A stretch of DNA of 64,000 nt from Blastomussa wellsi. Lineage: Eukaryota; Cnidaria; Anthozoa; Scleractinia; Plerogyridae. The notes below the pieces were generated by a model that saw nothing but the letters and a program-made list of their open reading frames with translations, did no database searches and had not been told where the DNA came from. This document shows positions 21,233-31,442 of the stretch, one piece after another. The position numbers were made by a program, and so were the translations under genes. The stretch spans positions 12,087,703-12,151,702 of the forward strand of contig OX393570.1 in assembly GCA_947652115.1 (NCBI GenBank), given 5' to 3'. The first letter of the stretch is position 1. Each line of letters begins with the position of its first letter.

Positions 21233-24200
21233 TCAGCTTCTAACCCCCCCGAGCGACTCAGCATCTGTCAATAAAGGCCTGGTGTATCCGTAAGCATTTG
21301 TATGGATCCCATCATCTGCTATCCAGCGTTTTGAATCAAACGAGGACAGCGAAATCTTGTTTATGTGCATGCCATATATCTCATGCCCCTCACTTCGAAG
21401 AATGTTCATTCCGTGCCATAACTGTTTCGCACCAAAAAGCGTTTCCTTGTACTGTTCATGCATTATTTGTTTCTTGACAACGCACTTTTTTACGTCCTTT
21501 TCTTTTTTGATGTTTTTTCGTCCGCCCTCAGAATCGAGTACATTTTCGACCTCAGCAGCAGCTTGCTTTTATGCATGTGGATCCCCGCCATGTCGTTTTT
21601 AAATTCCGCAAACCTTGAGTACAAAGGACTGGCAACCAATTTCCTTATTTTGTCCCTCTCGTTGCTGCGCACGATTTTTATGTCAACACGGTTGCGCAGG
21701 TTTTCCATGGTTTTGCCGAAAACTGAGTTGTTCATGAGCTTGTAAAAGTTCTTTTCAAAGTCGCTCTTTGCGTTTTTCCTGAACTCAGTATTCATTGATA
21801 TGAATGGCTCCATCCAGCATTCTTGTTCCAACTCGAGCACCCTGTGCACGCGTTTTAGTTTCATGCCCTGCTTCAGATAAAACTGAAGGTTTCTGTAATG
21901 CACGACATAGTTGTTTTTGTCTTCGAGTGTCATCAGCAGCTTCTTGCTGTCCGGGGGGGAAGGGGGGGGGGGGGTTAAATCCAGGTCTTTCATTAAATTC
22001 TTTTGGTAGTCCGACATCCATTCCTTTTTCACGACTTTTTTCTCCGGTGCCACGGGATAGCTGTCGTGTTCCTCGTGCAGTTCTGCGGGATATTCAAGAT
22101 CAACCTCGAGAATCTACCCATCCTTCGCGTTCTCTTTTTTATTGCGGATCTTCTGCTCTGTGGGCATAACGCGTTTCCATTTGAAATCTCTTTTGGGAAG
22201 GGGCTTGCTCATTGCCCATCCGTAAAGGTTGTTTGCGTCGAGATACATAATATATTTTTTCAGTTTGCTGGGGTCGTAGTCAGGCAACAAGGGGTTGTTT
22301 GCCTTGGCGTACGTCTTGCTTACCATCGAGATTCCACCACGCATTCTACTTTCCACGAAGAGATGCATTTCAAGGTCTGTGAATAACTCCAGCTCAGACC
22401 TGGCGACGTGTAATAATGTGCCGGATCTAACCCGTACTGCTATTGGCATAGGTTTCGGAAGTTCTCGAAAACATCAGCCAGCAGGGCGACATCTGTTTTC
22501 ACGTAAAGAGCGTGATAGTCGCCCAGCGTTTTGCATCCGAAAGCCTCCCAGACCCTCTGCGCGTGTGCGTACTCTTCGTCCGTTATGTACTCGTCATTCA
22601 GTTTGCTGTAAAACATCTGCTTGTCAGGCAGCCTTGTCTCGCGGAATCTCTCCCATGTATCCACGTACTCGTAAGGGTAGATCCCCTTTTTGTAAAGCAG
22701 TTCGCTGTTTTCTGAAATGTTTGATGCTGTTTTTAATGACTCCTTTGGGGTTGCGCTTACAAGTGAATCAAGGCTTCCTTGCAAAAAGTTCAAGCTGTCA
22801 ATGAAATGCAGATTCCCAACTGAAAATGTGATGTACTTTTCTTTGTTGTTGACGATGCATTTCACTTCTTTCTGCTGCTGAGACATCGCTTGTATTAAAT
22901 GATGCGCGTCGTATCCCCTCAGGTTGTGAAATACAACAGGTATTGGGGCCGTTTTGGGTTTTATTCGCAGTTTAAGATTGCATGCGTTGTGCGCGGCTCC
23001 GCGGAACCTGCCCGTTTTTCTGAAGCAAAGGTTCTGCGCAGAACAAACACGATTTCTGATTGTTTGCCGCTTCTTTGTGCTCGTTTTCTGACCATCTTTT
23101 CAGACAAAGAAAATCCACTTTTTTCTGTTTAAAGTAAAAACATTTTTTGTGGCTTTGGCCCAAATATTGGTCCTTCGTTTTGTTCCAAACAGGTAACGAG
23201 TCCAAGAATTGGTCTTTTATCAGACTTTTGTTACAAATATGGCAATCAGCTGCGTTTTTGAATTTTTCCCAGTCTTCTGCCGTCATTACAATCGGCTTGG
23301 GTGCGGCCAAGCTTTCTCTTATTACATCCTCCCTCTGCAGAATGTCACTTAGAAACGTTCCCACCGCATTTTCGCCCCTGTAAACTTTTGACCCTGTAAC
23401 TTCGCCGTCGCTTCTCACAACCATGTACGAATACCCGCATGCCTCGTGCCATTCGGTCTTCTCCGTGTAGCTTTTTTGCTTGCTCTCTGGCCCGCGCTCG
23501 CAGCCAGAAATCTTTCTGACCAATGCCTCCGCATATATCACGTACGGGCACCTTTATCTGTCTGTGATGATTTTGGAAAAAAAGGGTGTTTTTCCCCTCT
23601 TCCGGCATCTCGATCCTTGTCGGCCTGCCATTTACGCCGTTGCAATATTTTTTGTGGTTCTCGAGCAACTCCGCTCGTGTGAAACGTGATAAGCACATCA
23701 TGCAATAGAAAGTTTTATTATTTATTGCTCTCCCGTTTTACATAACAATAGTGCTGTATTTCCCCTGACTCTATTAGCATCAGGCTTATCCGCGGCACAT
23801 TGGCTTCTTTACTGCTTATCCTGTGTACTATCACACAGTTGTTTTCCCAGCCAAAGACATTTATTGCGAGGCCTTTGTTTTGCGCCTCAAGCTTGTCTAT
23901 CTGTTTCACCGGTGTTGGGAAATCGATGCCATTGTAGTTAATACCATCATTAACCGGATATTTGCTTGGTCTTTGCGCGTGCTTTCCATCTTGCGGAGGA
24001 AATAAAGCAGCTCTTAGCGCCCACTTCAAACGTTCATTGTCCCTGTTTTGCACGTTGACTATAGCCTTCTTGTTTGCCAGATTTGCCGGAAGAGGCAAAT
24101 AAGTTCCTCCACGCAGCGGTTGATAGCGTGCGACATTCACGAACGCAGTCTTAATCATTTCAACTTCCCATCCTGATCCCTTCTCAGACCAGTTTTCTAT

Positions 24201-24556
24201 TTCTCCCTTTGTTCTTTCAATGAATTCATCGAATTTTTGTTTTCTCAGTTCTTCATCATGCGAAAATATGCGGTTGTTTTTCTTGAAAATAATGTTTCAT
24301 GTGTTGCGTTTCATCGTTTCTTTCTATAGAAAACTTTACTTCTAACCCGAAACTTACTTTCACGCTTTTTAACTTTTGGAGTTCTTGTTCAACCAAATCA
24401 GTGAACCTTCTCTTGCAAACACTAATAAATCTTTGTTGTTTGGATTTCCTTTGGATACATCCATTCTCCAAACACGAAGCCATTCCCGGTAATTACTTTG
24501 CGATAATTGAAACCCGTCATATGATACAACCAGTTGTGGTTGTAATGGTTGACGTA
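21233..24556 (-). pseudogene. Protein-primed DNA polymerase B, copy A (many breaks)
   Basis: Clear homology to copy B polymerase in several minus-strand frames. These include the exonuclease and endonuclease-VII-like zinc region (22972-23541), the HFIDSLNFLQG to DVFENFRNLCQ region (22440-22886), motif A MYLDANNLYGWAMS near 22230, motif B LMNNSVFGKTMENLRNRVD near 21690-21750, and the C-terminus NILRSEGHEIYGMHINK and DDGIHTNAYGY (21233-21463). Motif C (TDTDS) is absent: an internal deletion joins KSKLLL directly to RSKMYSIL at about 21555. The first ~30 codons lie beyond an inserted element, at 25032-25102. Confidence 0.85.
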
Positions 24557-24564
24557 GGTTTCTG

Positions 24565-25023
24565 ACATGGCGTTAAATGCAGGAATGGCTCCGGGACACT
24601 TAGATTTTTTTAGACTTTGATTTTTTCGTCTAATAAAGAGAAAAAAACAAAGTCAATTATAAAAGCACAGAGGTGGAATCGATCCCGGGTAACCCAGAAC
24701 ACGAGCTATTCCTACTAACCACTACACTACCGAGGCCCGGCTGCCGAACACGAAAATTTTAAGATTTTATCGTGTTACCCTTACCATTCTTGAGAGCTAA
24801 CCGCATAACCGCAGTGCTTAGTAGGCTAACCGGAATGCAAAAGTAGGCTAACCGGATTGCTTAATAGGCTAACCGCAGTGCTCAGTAGGCTAACCGGTTG
24901 CTTAGTAGGCTAACCGCAGTGTTATAATAGGCTAACCAGGGTGATTTTGTAGTCTACTTTAGCTAACCAAACTCGTCCCCAGTGCATTCCGAGCCCGCGC
25001 TACTGCTATTTTCCAGCGCTACT
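24565..25023 (-). mobile_element. TIR element with internal tRNA-like promoter and minisatellite, inserted in polymerase copy A
   Basis: Flanked by the 8-bp duplication GGTTTCTG (24557-24564 and 25024-25031), inside the polymerase start region. The left end ACATGGCGTTAAATGCAGGA and ~390 bp are shared with the element at 60439-60850. On the minus strand a tRNA-like module shows a box A (TAGTGTAGTGGTTAG) and a box B (GGGATCGATTCC) near 24670-24740. Then comes a ~25-bp minisatellite TAGGCTAACCGCAGTGCTTA (24795-24940). The right end differs from the 60-kb copy. Confidence 0.7.
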
Positions 25024-25031
25024 GGTTTCTG

Positions 25032-25543
25032 TTTTCCTGCCTCGTTATTGGACCGTAAAACATTTGAAAAACAGCGGATGAATAATTTGCTGCAGCCATA
25101 TTGGCGTATATACTTGTGCAGATAATTCTTCAACTGGACAATAATTCTTGTCCACAGATTCGTATATATCCAGTGCAGACATTTCGTCAATAAAAAATAT
25201 TATTCTCTGGCACATATTACAAGATACTCCTTGCATATCCTTACCATTAACTTCGGGGGTAGCAATTCGTTTGTTGATCTGTTTGCGCTTTTCGATGCCT
25301 CTCGCTCGCTGGTTCTTGCTGCAACCATATTGGCGTATACTTGTGCAGATAATTCTTCAACAGGAAAATAATTCTGGCACGCAAATTCGTATATATCCAG
25401 TGCAGACATTTCGTCTACAAGATACTCCTTGCATAACCTTTCCATTAACTCCGGTGGTAGCATTTGTAGAAGCCCGTCATATAATACAACCAGTTGTGGT
25501 TGTAATGGTTGACGTAGGTTTCTGTTTTCCTACCTCGTTATTG
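25032..25543. repeat. Duplicated terminal-repeat segments of copy A
   Basis: Minus strand: polymerase start (MAAANYSS-type) near 25102 with its upstream terminal-repeat sequence to about 25218. Then follows the LPPELMERLCKEYL segment (25245-25475) shared with the left end, then another polymerase N-terminal piece to 25543. The order suggests successive duplications at the element end. Confidence 0.65.
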
Positions 25544-25997
25544 ATTTTATCGTGTTACCCTTACCATTCTTGAGAGCTAACCGCATAACCGCAGTGCTTA
25601 GTAGGCTAACCAGAATGCAAAAGTAGGCTTACCGGATTGCTTAATAGGCTAACCGCAGTGCTCAGTAGGCTAACCGGTTGCTTAGTAGGCTAACCGCAGT
25701 GTTATAATAGGCTAACCAGGGTGATTTTGTAGTCTAATTTAGCTAACCAAACTCGTTCCCAGTGCATTCCGAGCTCGCGCTACTGCTATTTTCCAGCGCT
25801 ACTGGTTTCTGTTTTCCTGCCTCGTTATTGGACCGTAAAACATTTGCAAAACAGCGGATGAATAATTTGCTGCAGCCATATTGGCGTATATACTTGTGCA
25901 GATAATTCTTCAATTGGACAATAATTCTGGTCCACAGATTCGTATATATCCAGTGCAGACATTTCGTCAATAAAAAATATTATTCTCTGGCACATAT
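25544..25997. repeat. Second copy of 24764-25218 (direct repeat of ~455 bp)
   Basis: Starts inside the inserted TIR element (ATTTTATCGTGTTACCC), includes its minisatellite, the GGTTTCTG flank and the polymerase start (ATG at 25877-25879 on the minus strand), and ends at GGCACATAT. Identity to the first copy is very high, so the duplication is recent and happened after the TIR element had inserted. Confidence 0.85.
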
Positions 25998-26294
25998 GCG
26001 CTACTGATAACGACTTCACTGGACCGCGAAGTCACGCGATAATTTATTTTTATGCGTTACCTCGTTTCACGTTCCTGAGCGACAGCTTATTCCGGAACGC
26101 CACGATTGCTGTTTTTTTTTTTTTCTCATGGGCGATTCAAAATGTTCATGGGCGCTTTGTAATGTTTGGGGCGCTTTGTAATTTCCGGGGCGCTTTGCAA
26201 TGTCTAAAAAAGTCAGTTGTGTCATTTCTATTTATTCACTCTGCTTGACCAGCAGGCCCACGCATTTTGTCTGTTTGCATTATTTATTTTGCTC

Positions 26295-26478
26295 TCACAC
26301 ACATATAAAATACTGGTTTCTGGCCCAGCAAGTTTGCAATTTGTTTCCTTATCGCTGAAAGCCGTTTTTTCACTAAACGAGGTGACATTTTGGAGCCGAG
26401 TTTAGTGAAAAAAGGGCTTTCAGCGATAAGGAAACAAATTGCAAAGTTGCTGGGCCAGAACCAGTATTTTATGTGTAT
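26295..26478. repeat. Terminal palindrome of Polinton copy A, right end
   Basis: Arms of ~85 bases meet around ACTAAACGAGGTGAC (inner side) and GGAGCCGAGTTTAGTG (outer side). The inner arm equals the inner arm of the left end, so the whole palindrome is part of the terminal inverted repeat. The stretch just inside (26100-26220) carries the GGGCGCTTTGTAATGT tandem motif. Confidence 0.9.
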
Positions 26479-26484
26479 CTCGTA

Positions 26485-27431
26485 AACGAGTAAGGTGACC
26501 TATAATTTTTTCACTTTTTCTGAGACTAGCATTTCAAGTGTGATATCATATCACGTGACTTTGCGAACTGGAGGACAACCTTCAGTGGGAGAGCTGAAAG
26601 GGTCTGCAGACTACCCACTGACCCCCTAGTCCGGACTTCCCTACGGACTACCCTTAATTATCAACCACATTTAATTCTGCGGGTTTAGAAAATAAAGGAA
26701 ACTTACCTAGCTACCGACGCGATCATACAAAACGCCCGCTATGTTGCCCCTTTTTATTAAAAATGGGGTGACTGAAAGAAGACTGCTGCCATTTCCGCTT
26801 CGTAATGTTTTTAATCAGACTCGATGGAATGCTGTCAAAAAGTGTTCCGACAGTTAAACTTGAATCAGAAACGACCGATAGGGTCTAAAAGTACTCACGA
26901 GTGACCACGAGTGAGAATTCATTAAAATATTTCACTGACATTGTAATTATTGTATTATTTCGTTACTTTATCAAAAATAGCTTGGTTAACCCCAAATAAA
27001 CCATTTTCGGATAGTGACATTTGGAAATAATTAACGTTTTATTGTCTTACATGTAATGGGCGGAGTACAGGATAGAGGAGGGTAGGGTGGGTAGTCTTAA
27101 CTCCCAGTCATCACATTTAATCCTGGTTTCCACCTCCGTCTCATCCATCTTTTGTTGACTTAACCTGGCTTTCTCTTTGTCTTTCTATTTTCCGCGGCTT
27201 TTACGTAAACACAGAGTGCAGTGTGTGTAAAAATATGAAATGATAAATATACAGACAAACAAACACGTATATAATTAAACAGCATAGTTTTACCTGTTGC
27301 GGACTGTTTTAAAAGATCGCGGATCTCGAACATTCACGGTCATTTCATTCATTCGAATAGATATCTAGATTCATTCAATTCACAGTAATTTTCCTTCCCC
27401 CATTATTTAGCAGCTCACGTTCGCGAAAAGG
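26485..27431. other. Spacer between the two Polintons; no gene seen
   Basis: No coding feature was recognised. The segment 26885-27020 (CACGAGTGACCACGAGTGAG, CCCCAAATAAACCATT) recurs in inverted orientation at 41880-42010 on the other side of copy B. The rest is AT-rich and anonymous. Confidence 0.5.
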
Positions 27432-27437
27432 GAATGA

Positions 27438-27741
27438 TATATATGTAAACACCGGGTTCTGCGACAATTTTATGTCTTGGTTAACAAACAAAGCTGGCAG
27501 CTGTTATTCAACTAAACTCGGCTGCCCTCGTTTAGTTGAATAACAGCATCCAGCGTTGTTGATAACCAAGAATTATATTTGTCAGGAGAACCCGGTGTTT
27601 ACATATATATGCGGAAGCAAACAAGTATAACAAAAGAGCAAACACGCGAGCAAACAAATTGGCGTGGACAGCAAGCGAGCGCCGCGGCACATTTATTTTT
27701 TGTCGCAAAATTATTTTTCAATTGAAGAAATATCCGCACTT
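27438..27741. repeat. Left terminal inverted repeat of copy B, with terminal palindrome 27438-27610
   Basis: The outer arm begins TATATATGTAAACACCGGGT, the inner arm ends ACCCGGTGTTTACATATATA. The arms differ at fixed sites (for example GCGACAATTTTATG outside against TGACAAATATAATT inside). The centre is ACTAAACTCGGCTGCC followed by CTCGTTTAGTTG. The inner non-palindromic part ends 14 bases before the polymerase ATG, so it probably contains the promoter of that gene. Confidence 0.95.
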
Positions 27742-27755
27742 ATATATACGCAAAT

Positions 27756-30700
27756 ATGGCTGCCGCAAATTATTCTTCAGATATTTTGCAAATGTTTTAC
27801 GGTCAAATCCCACGAGGTCAAAACAGAAACCTTCGTCAACCATTGCAACCAGAACGTGCTGTAGTGTATGATGGGTTTCAAATATCTCAAAATAATTTCC
27901 AGGGATGGCTTCGTGTTTGGAACATGCTTGTATCAGAAGGAAATCCAAACAACAAAGAAATTCGTTTGTTTGCAAGAGAAAACAAAGCAAAGTTTATTGA
28001 TTTGGTTGAGAATGAAATTAAAAAGTTAAAAAATGTAAAAGTAAGTTTTGGTTTACAAGTAAACTTTTCTATTGAGCGAAACGATGAAACGGAATATAAG
28101 GATCATTATTTTCGAGGAGGAGATCCTTATGTTTTTAACAGGAATAATAAAGAAGAGGTTGAAGAAAAATTTGATCAATTTATTGAAAGTATAAACGAAG
28201 AAATAGAATTCTGGTCTGAGTCGGGATCAGGATGGGCAGTTGAATCAATAAACTCTGCATATGTGAATGTGGCACGCTTTGAGCCAATTCGCGCAGGAAC
28301 TTATTTGGAACTTCCACCCAAACTGAAACATAAGAAGGCAATAATTAACGTGAAAAATAAGGATAACGAATGTTTGAAGTGGGCACTCAGAGCTGCTTTA
28401 TTTCCTGCACCTAAAAATAAGAACCAAAGCAGAACAAGCAGCTATCCGATTAACGACGGAATTAACTATGAAGGAATTGATTTTCCCACACCTGTAAAAC
28501 AGATTGACAAGCTTGAGAAGAAAAACCAACAACTGGCAATAAACGTATTTGGCTGGGAAGATGGAAATGTAATTGTGCACAGGATAAGCGAAAAAGAAAA
28601 GAGTGTGAAGCGCATAAGCCTGATGTTAATTGAGTCAAATGGAAACCAGCACTACTGCTATGTAAAAAAGGAAAGTGCTTTGTTGTTTGATATAAAAACC
28701 AAAAACAGAACTTTTTATTGCATGATGTGCTTGTCTCGTTTCACAAAAGCGCATGTTCTCGAGGAGCACGAAAAGTATTGCAACGGAGTGAATGGTATAC
28801 CAACAAGGATTGAGATGCCGGAAGAGGGGAAAAACACCCTTTCTTTTCAAAATTACCACAAACAGATGAAGGTGCCTTTCGTGATATACGCGGACTTTGA
28901 GGCTTTGCTAATAAAGATTCCTGGCCGTGAGCGCGGGCCAGAGAAAAAGCAAAAAAGCTACACGGAGAAGACCGAATGGCATCGGGCGTGTGGTTTTTCA
29001 TATGTTGTTGTAAGAAGTGACGGGCTCGTGTTACCACAAGTGGTTTACAGAGGAAAAAATGCAGTGGGAAAGTTCTTGAGTAGCATCCAGCGGATGGAGG
29101 CAATTTTGAGAAAAAGTTTGGAAGTACCAAAGCCACTTGTGATGAAGCCAGAAGATTGGGAAAAATACAAAAACGCGACTGAATGTCATATTTGTGACAA
29201 AAGTTTGATAAAGGATCAATACTATGATTCAATCTCTGTCTGCGATCACAATACAGGCCGTTATTGCGGACAAAGCCATAAAGGCTGTAATTACCAAGCA
29301 CTCAAAAAAATTGGATTCTGCGGGCCAAAAAGAGAAAACAAAGAAAGAGACAAAATTGACCAATGGATAGCAATCAATCAGGAAACGTGTTTGTTTTGCG
29401 CAGAACCTTTTCTTGTGAAAAACTACAGAGACGTTGTAATAGACCACTGCCACATAACAGGCAAGTTTCGCGGCGCTGCACACAAAACGTGTAATTTGAA
29501 ACTGCGAATAAACTCTAAAACGATTCCAATTCCTGTAGTATTACACAACCTGAGAGGCTACGATGCGCACCATTTGATGCAAGCGATGTCGCAGCAGCAA
29601 AAAGAAGTGAAATGTATAGCCAACAACATGGAAAAGTATATAACATTTTCAGTTGGGAATTTGCGTTTTATAGACAGCTTAAACTTTCTGCTTGCAAGTC
29701 TCGATTCACTTGTAAAAAATACACCAAAGGAGTTGTTGAAAATAACATCAACATTTTCCAAGGGTAGTGACCTGCTTTACAAAAAAGGGATCTATCCATA
29801 TGAGTACATGGACTCGTGGGAGAGATTTGACGAGACAAGTTTGCCAGAAAAAGAAAAGTTTTACAGTAACCTAAATGATGAGGAAATATCAGACGATGAA
29901 TACAAACATGCGCAAAAGGTATGGGAAACCTTTGCGTGTAAAACACTGGGAGACTATCATGATCTTTATGTAAAAACGGACGTCTCCCTTTTGGCAGATG
30001 TTTTTGAAAACTTCCGAAACCTGTGCCAAGAGAAGTATGGCTTGGATCCAGCGCATTATTATACATCACCAGGCCTCGCATGGGATGCACTCCTTAAAAA
30101 GATGAAAGTAGAGTCAGAATTATTTAAAGACCTTGATATGTATATGTTTGTGGAAAGGGGAATGCGAGGTGGAATTTCAATGGCAAGCAAAAGGTATGCC
30201 AAGGCAAACAACCCACTTGTTCCGGGTTATGACCCAAAGCAACCGAAAAAGCACATAGTTTATCTTGATGCAAACAACCTTTACGGGTGGGCAATGAGCA
30301 AACCCCTGCCAATAAGAGATTTTAAGTGGAAACTAGTTATGCCCACAGTGGAGGAAATTTTAAAGAAAAAAGAGTATGCGGAAAATGGTTGGATTCTCGA
30401 AGTTGATCTTGAATATCCAGCAGAATTACACGATGAACACAACAGCTATCCTCTGGCACCGGAAAAAAAGGAAGTAAAAAAAGAAAAGATGTCAGACTAT
30501 CAAAAGAAACTTATAAAAGACTTTGACTTAAAACTTCCGGGGATCAAAAAGCTGCTGCTGACACTAGAAGACAAAAACAACTATGTCGTGCATTACAGAA
30601 ACCTTCAGTTTTATCTGAAGCAGGGAATGAAACTAAAAAAAGTACACAGGGTGCTGGAGTTCAAGCAAGAATGTTGGATGGAGCCGTACATCAGGATGAA

Positions 30701-31442
30701 CACTGAGTTTAGGAAAGAAGCAAAGAACGGCTTTGAAAAGGACTTTTTTAAGCTTATGAACAACTCAGTTTTTGGAAAAACAATGGAAAACCTGCGTAAT
30801 CGTGTTGATATAAAAATAGTTCGCAGCAGCGAGGAAAACAAACTAAGGAAGCTGGTAGCCAGCCCTTTGTACACAAGGCATACCATAGTTACAAACGACC
30901 TGGTCGGAATAGACATGCGAAAAAGCAAGCTGTTGCTGAACAAACCTGTTTACACGGGCATGTCGATCCTGGACAACAGCAAGATTCTGATGTACGAATT
31001 TTTCTACAACCATCTTAAAAAGCAATACGGCAAAAAGTGTGAACTTTTGTACACGGATACCGACAGCCTTCTGCTTGAGATTGAAACGGACGACATCTAC
31101 AAAGACATAGCAAAAAACAAAGACCTTTATGATACAAGTGACTACCCCAAAGACAATCCACTTCACTCAATCACAAACAAAAAGGTCTTGGGTAAAATGA
31201 AAGACGAATGCGCAGGAACGCCGATAGCAGAGTGCGTGTGTCTGAGGTCAAAAATGTACTCTATCTTGAAGGATGACGAAATAATTCCTTGGAAGACAGA
31301 TTTTTCTTTAATGGCAACCGCGGGCTTCTTGCCGGTAAGGCTGGTTACCTCGTTGTTCAGAGCGGCAACAACTTCAGGAAGCCTTTTTACCCACGCAGTG
31401 GACCGCTGGCCCTCAGGAAGATTCATTTCCACGGCGTACTGA
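27756..31442 (+). CDS. polB: Protein-primed family B DNA polymerase of Polinton copy B, C-terminus replaced
   Basis: Replicates the linear element from a protein primer. Residues 1-150 are lineage-specific. Residues 200-305 form a compact domain with NECLKWAL (C206) and NQHYC (H299). A CCHC zinc finger lies at C322, C325, H338, C342. Exonuclease motifs: YADFEA (D380/E382), HNLRGYD (D603), YVKTDVSLLADVF (D742). Between them is an endonuclease-VII-like zinc region: CHIC 477-480, CLFC 545-548, DHCHITGKFRGAAHKTCN 563-580. Polymerase motifs: A YLDANNLYG (D838), B KLMNNSVFGKTMENLR (999-1014), C YTDTDSLLLE (1099-1108). Homology ends at about residue 1175 (31281, SILKDDE). The last ~53 residues are antisense integrase, the result of a deletion that also removed the conserved C-terminus still seen in copy A. 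Start chosen at the ATG just inside the terminal repeat, conserved in copy A. Catalytic motifs are intact. Confidence 0.95.
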   Translation: MAAANYSSDILQMFYGQIPRGQNRNLRQPLQPERAVVYDGFQISQNNFQGWLRVWNMLVSEGNPNNKEIRLFARENKAKFIDLVENEIKKLKNVKVSFGLQVNFSIERNDETEYKDHYFRGGDPYVFNRNNKEEVEEKFDQFIESINEEIEFWSESGSGWAVESINSAYVNVARFEPIRAGTYLELPPKLKHKKAIINVKNKDNECLKWALRAALFPAPKNKNQSRTSSYPINDGINYEGIDFPTPVKQIDKLEKKNQQLAINVFGWEDGNVIVHRISEKEKSVKRISLMLIESNGNQHYCYVKKESALLFDIKTKNRTFYCMMCLSRFTKAHVLEEHEKYCNGVNGIPTRIEMPEEGKNTLSFQNYHKQMKVPFVIYADFEALLIKIPGRERGPEKKQKSYTEKTEWHRACGFSYVVVRSDGLVLPQVVYRGKNAVGKFLSSIQRMEAILRKSLEVPKPLVMKPEDWEKYKNATECHICDKSLIKDQYYDSISVCDHNTGRYCGQSHKGCNYQALKKIGFCGPKRENKERDKIDQWIAINQETCLFCAEPFLVKNYRDVVIDHCHITGKFRGAAHKTCNLKLRINSKTIPIPVVLHNLRGYDAHHLMQAMSQQQKEVKCIANNMEKYITFSVGNLRFIDSLNFLLASLDSLVKNTPKELLKITSTFSKGSDLLYKKGIYPYEYMDSWERFDETSLPEKEKFYSNLNDEEISDDEYKHAQKVWETFACKTLGDYHDLYVKTDVSLLADVFENFRNLCQEKYGLDPAHYYTSPGLAWDALLKKMKVESELFKDLDMYMFVERGMRGGISMASKRYAKANNPLVPGYDPKQPKKHIVYLDANNLYGWAMSKPLPIRDFKWKLVMPTVEEILKKKEYAENGWILEVDLEYPAELHDEHNSYPLAPEKKEVKKEKMSDYQKKLIKDFDLKLPGIKKLLLTLEDKNNYVVHYRNLQFYLKQGMKLKKVHRVLEFKQECWMEPYIRMNTEFRKEAKNGFEKDFFKLMNNSVFGKTMENLRNRVDIKIVRSSEENKLRKLVASPLYTRHTIVTNDLVGIDMRKSKLLLNKPVYTGMSILDNSKILMYEFFYNHLKKQYGKKCELLYTDTDSLLLEIETDDIYKDIAKNKDLYDTSDYPKDNPLHSITNKKVLGKMKDECAGTPIAECVCLRSKMYSILKDDEIIPWKTDFSLMATAGFLPVRLVTSLFRAATTSGSLFTHAVDRWPSGRFISTAY

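Larger units (their letters stand above)
14227..26478 (-). mobile_element. Polinton/Maverick copy A, strongly decayed, inverted relative to copy B
   Basis: About 12.25 kb bounded by long inverted repeats of ~600 bp whose outer parts are imperfect palindromes. From right to left (element sense) it contains the remains of polymerase B, integrase, packaging ATPase start, capsid protein, coiled-coil membrane protein, a ~500-residue conserved protein and a small membrane protein. These correspond one by one to copy B. Flanks TTCGTA (14221-14226) and CTCGTA (26479-26484) match at five of six bases and may be the eroded target duplication. Frameshifts, stops, internal deletions, a LINE insertion and a TIR-element insertion show it is inactive. 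Confidence 0.85.

Noticed and set aside
24670..24740. A genuine tRNA gene on the minus strand
   Set aside because: Box A and B are present but the acceptor stem does not pair, and the sequence is inside a repeated element also found at 60.5 kb.
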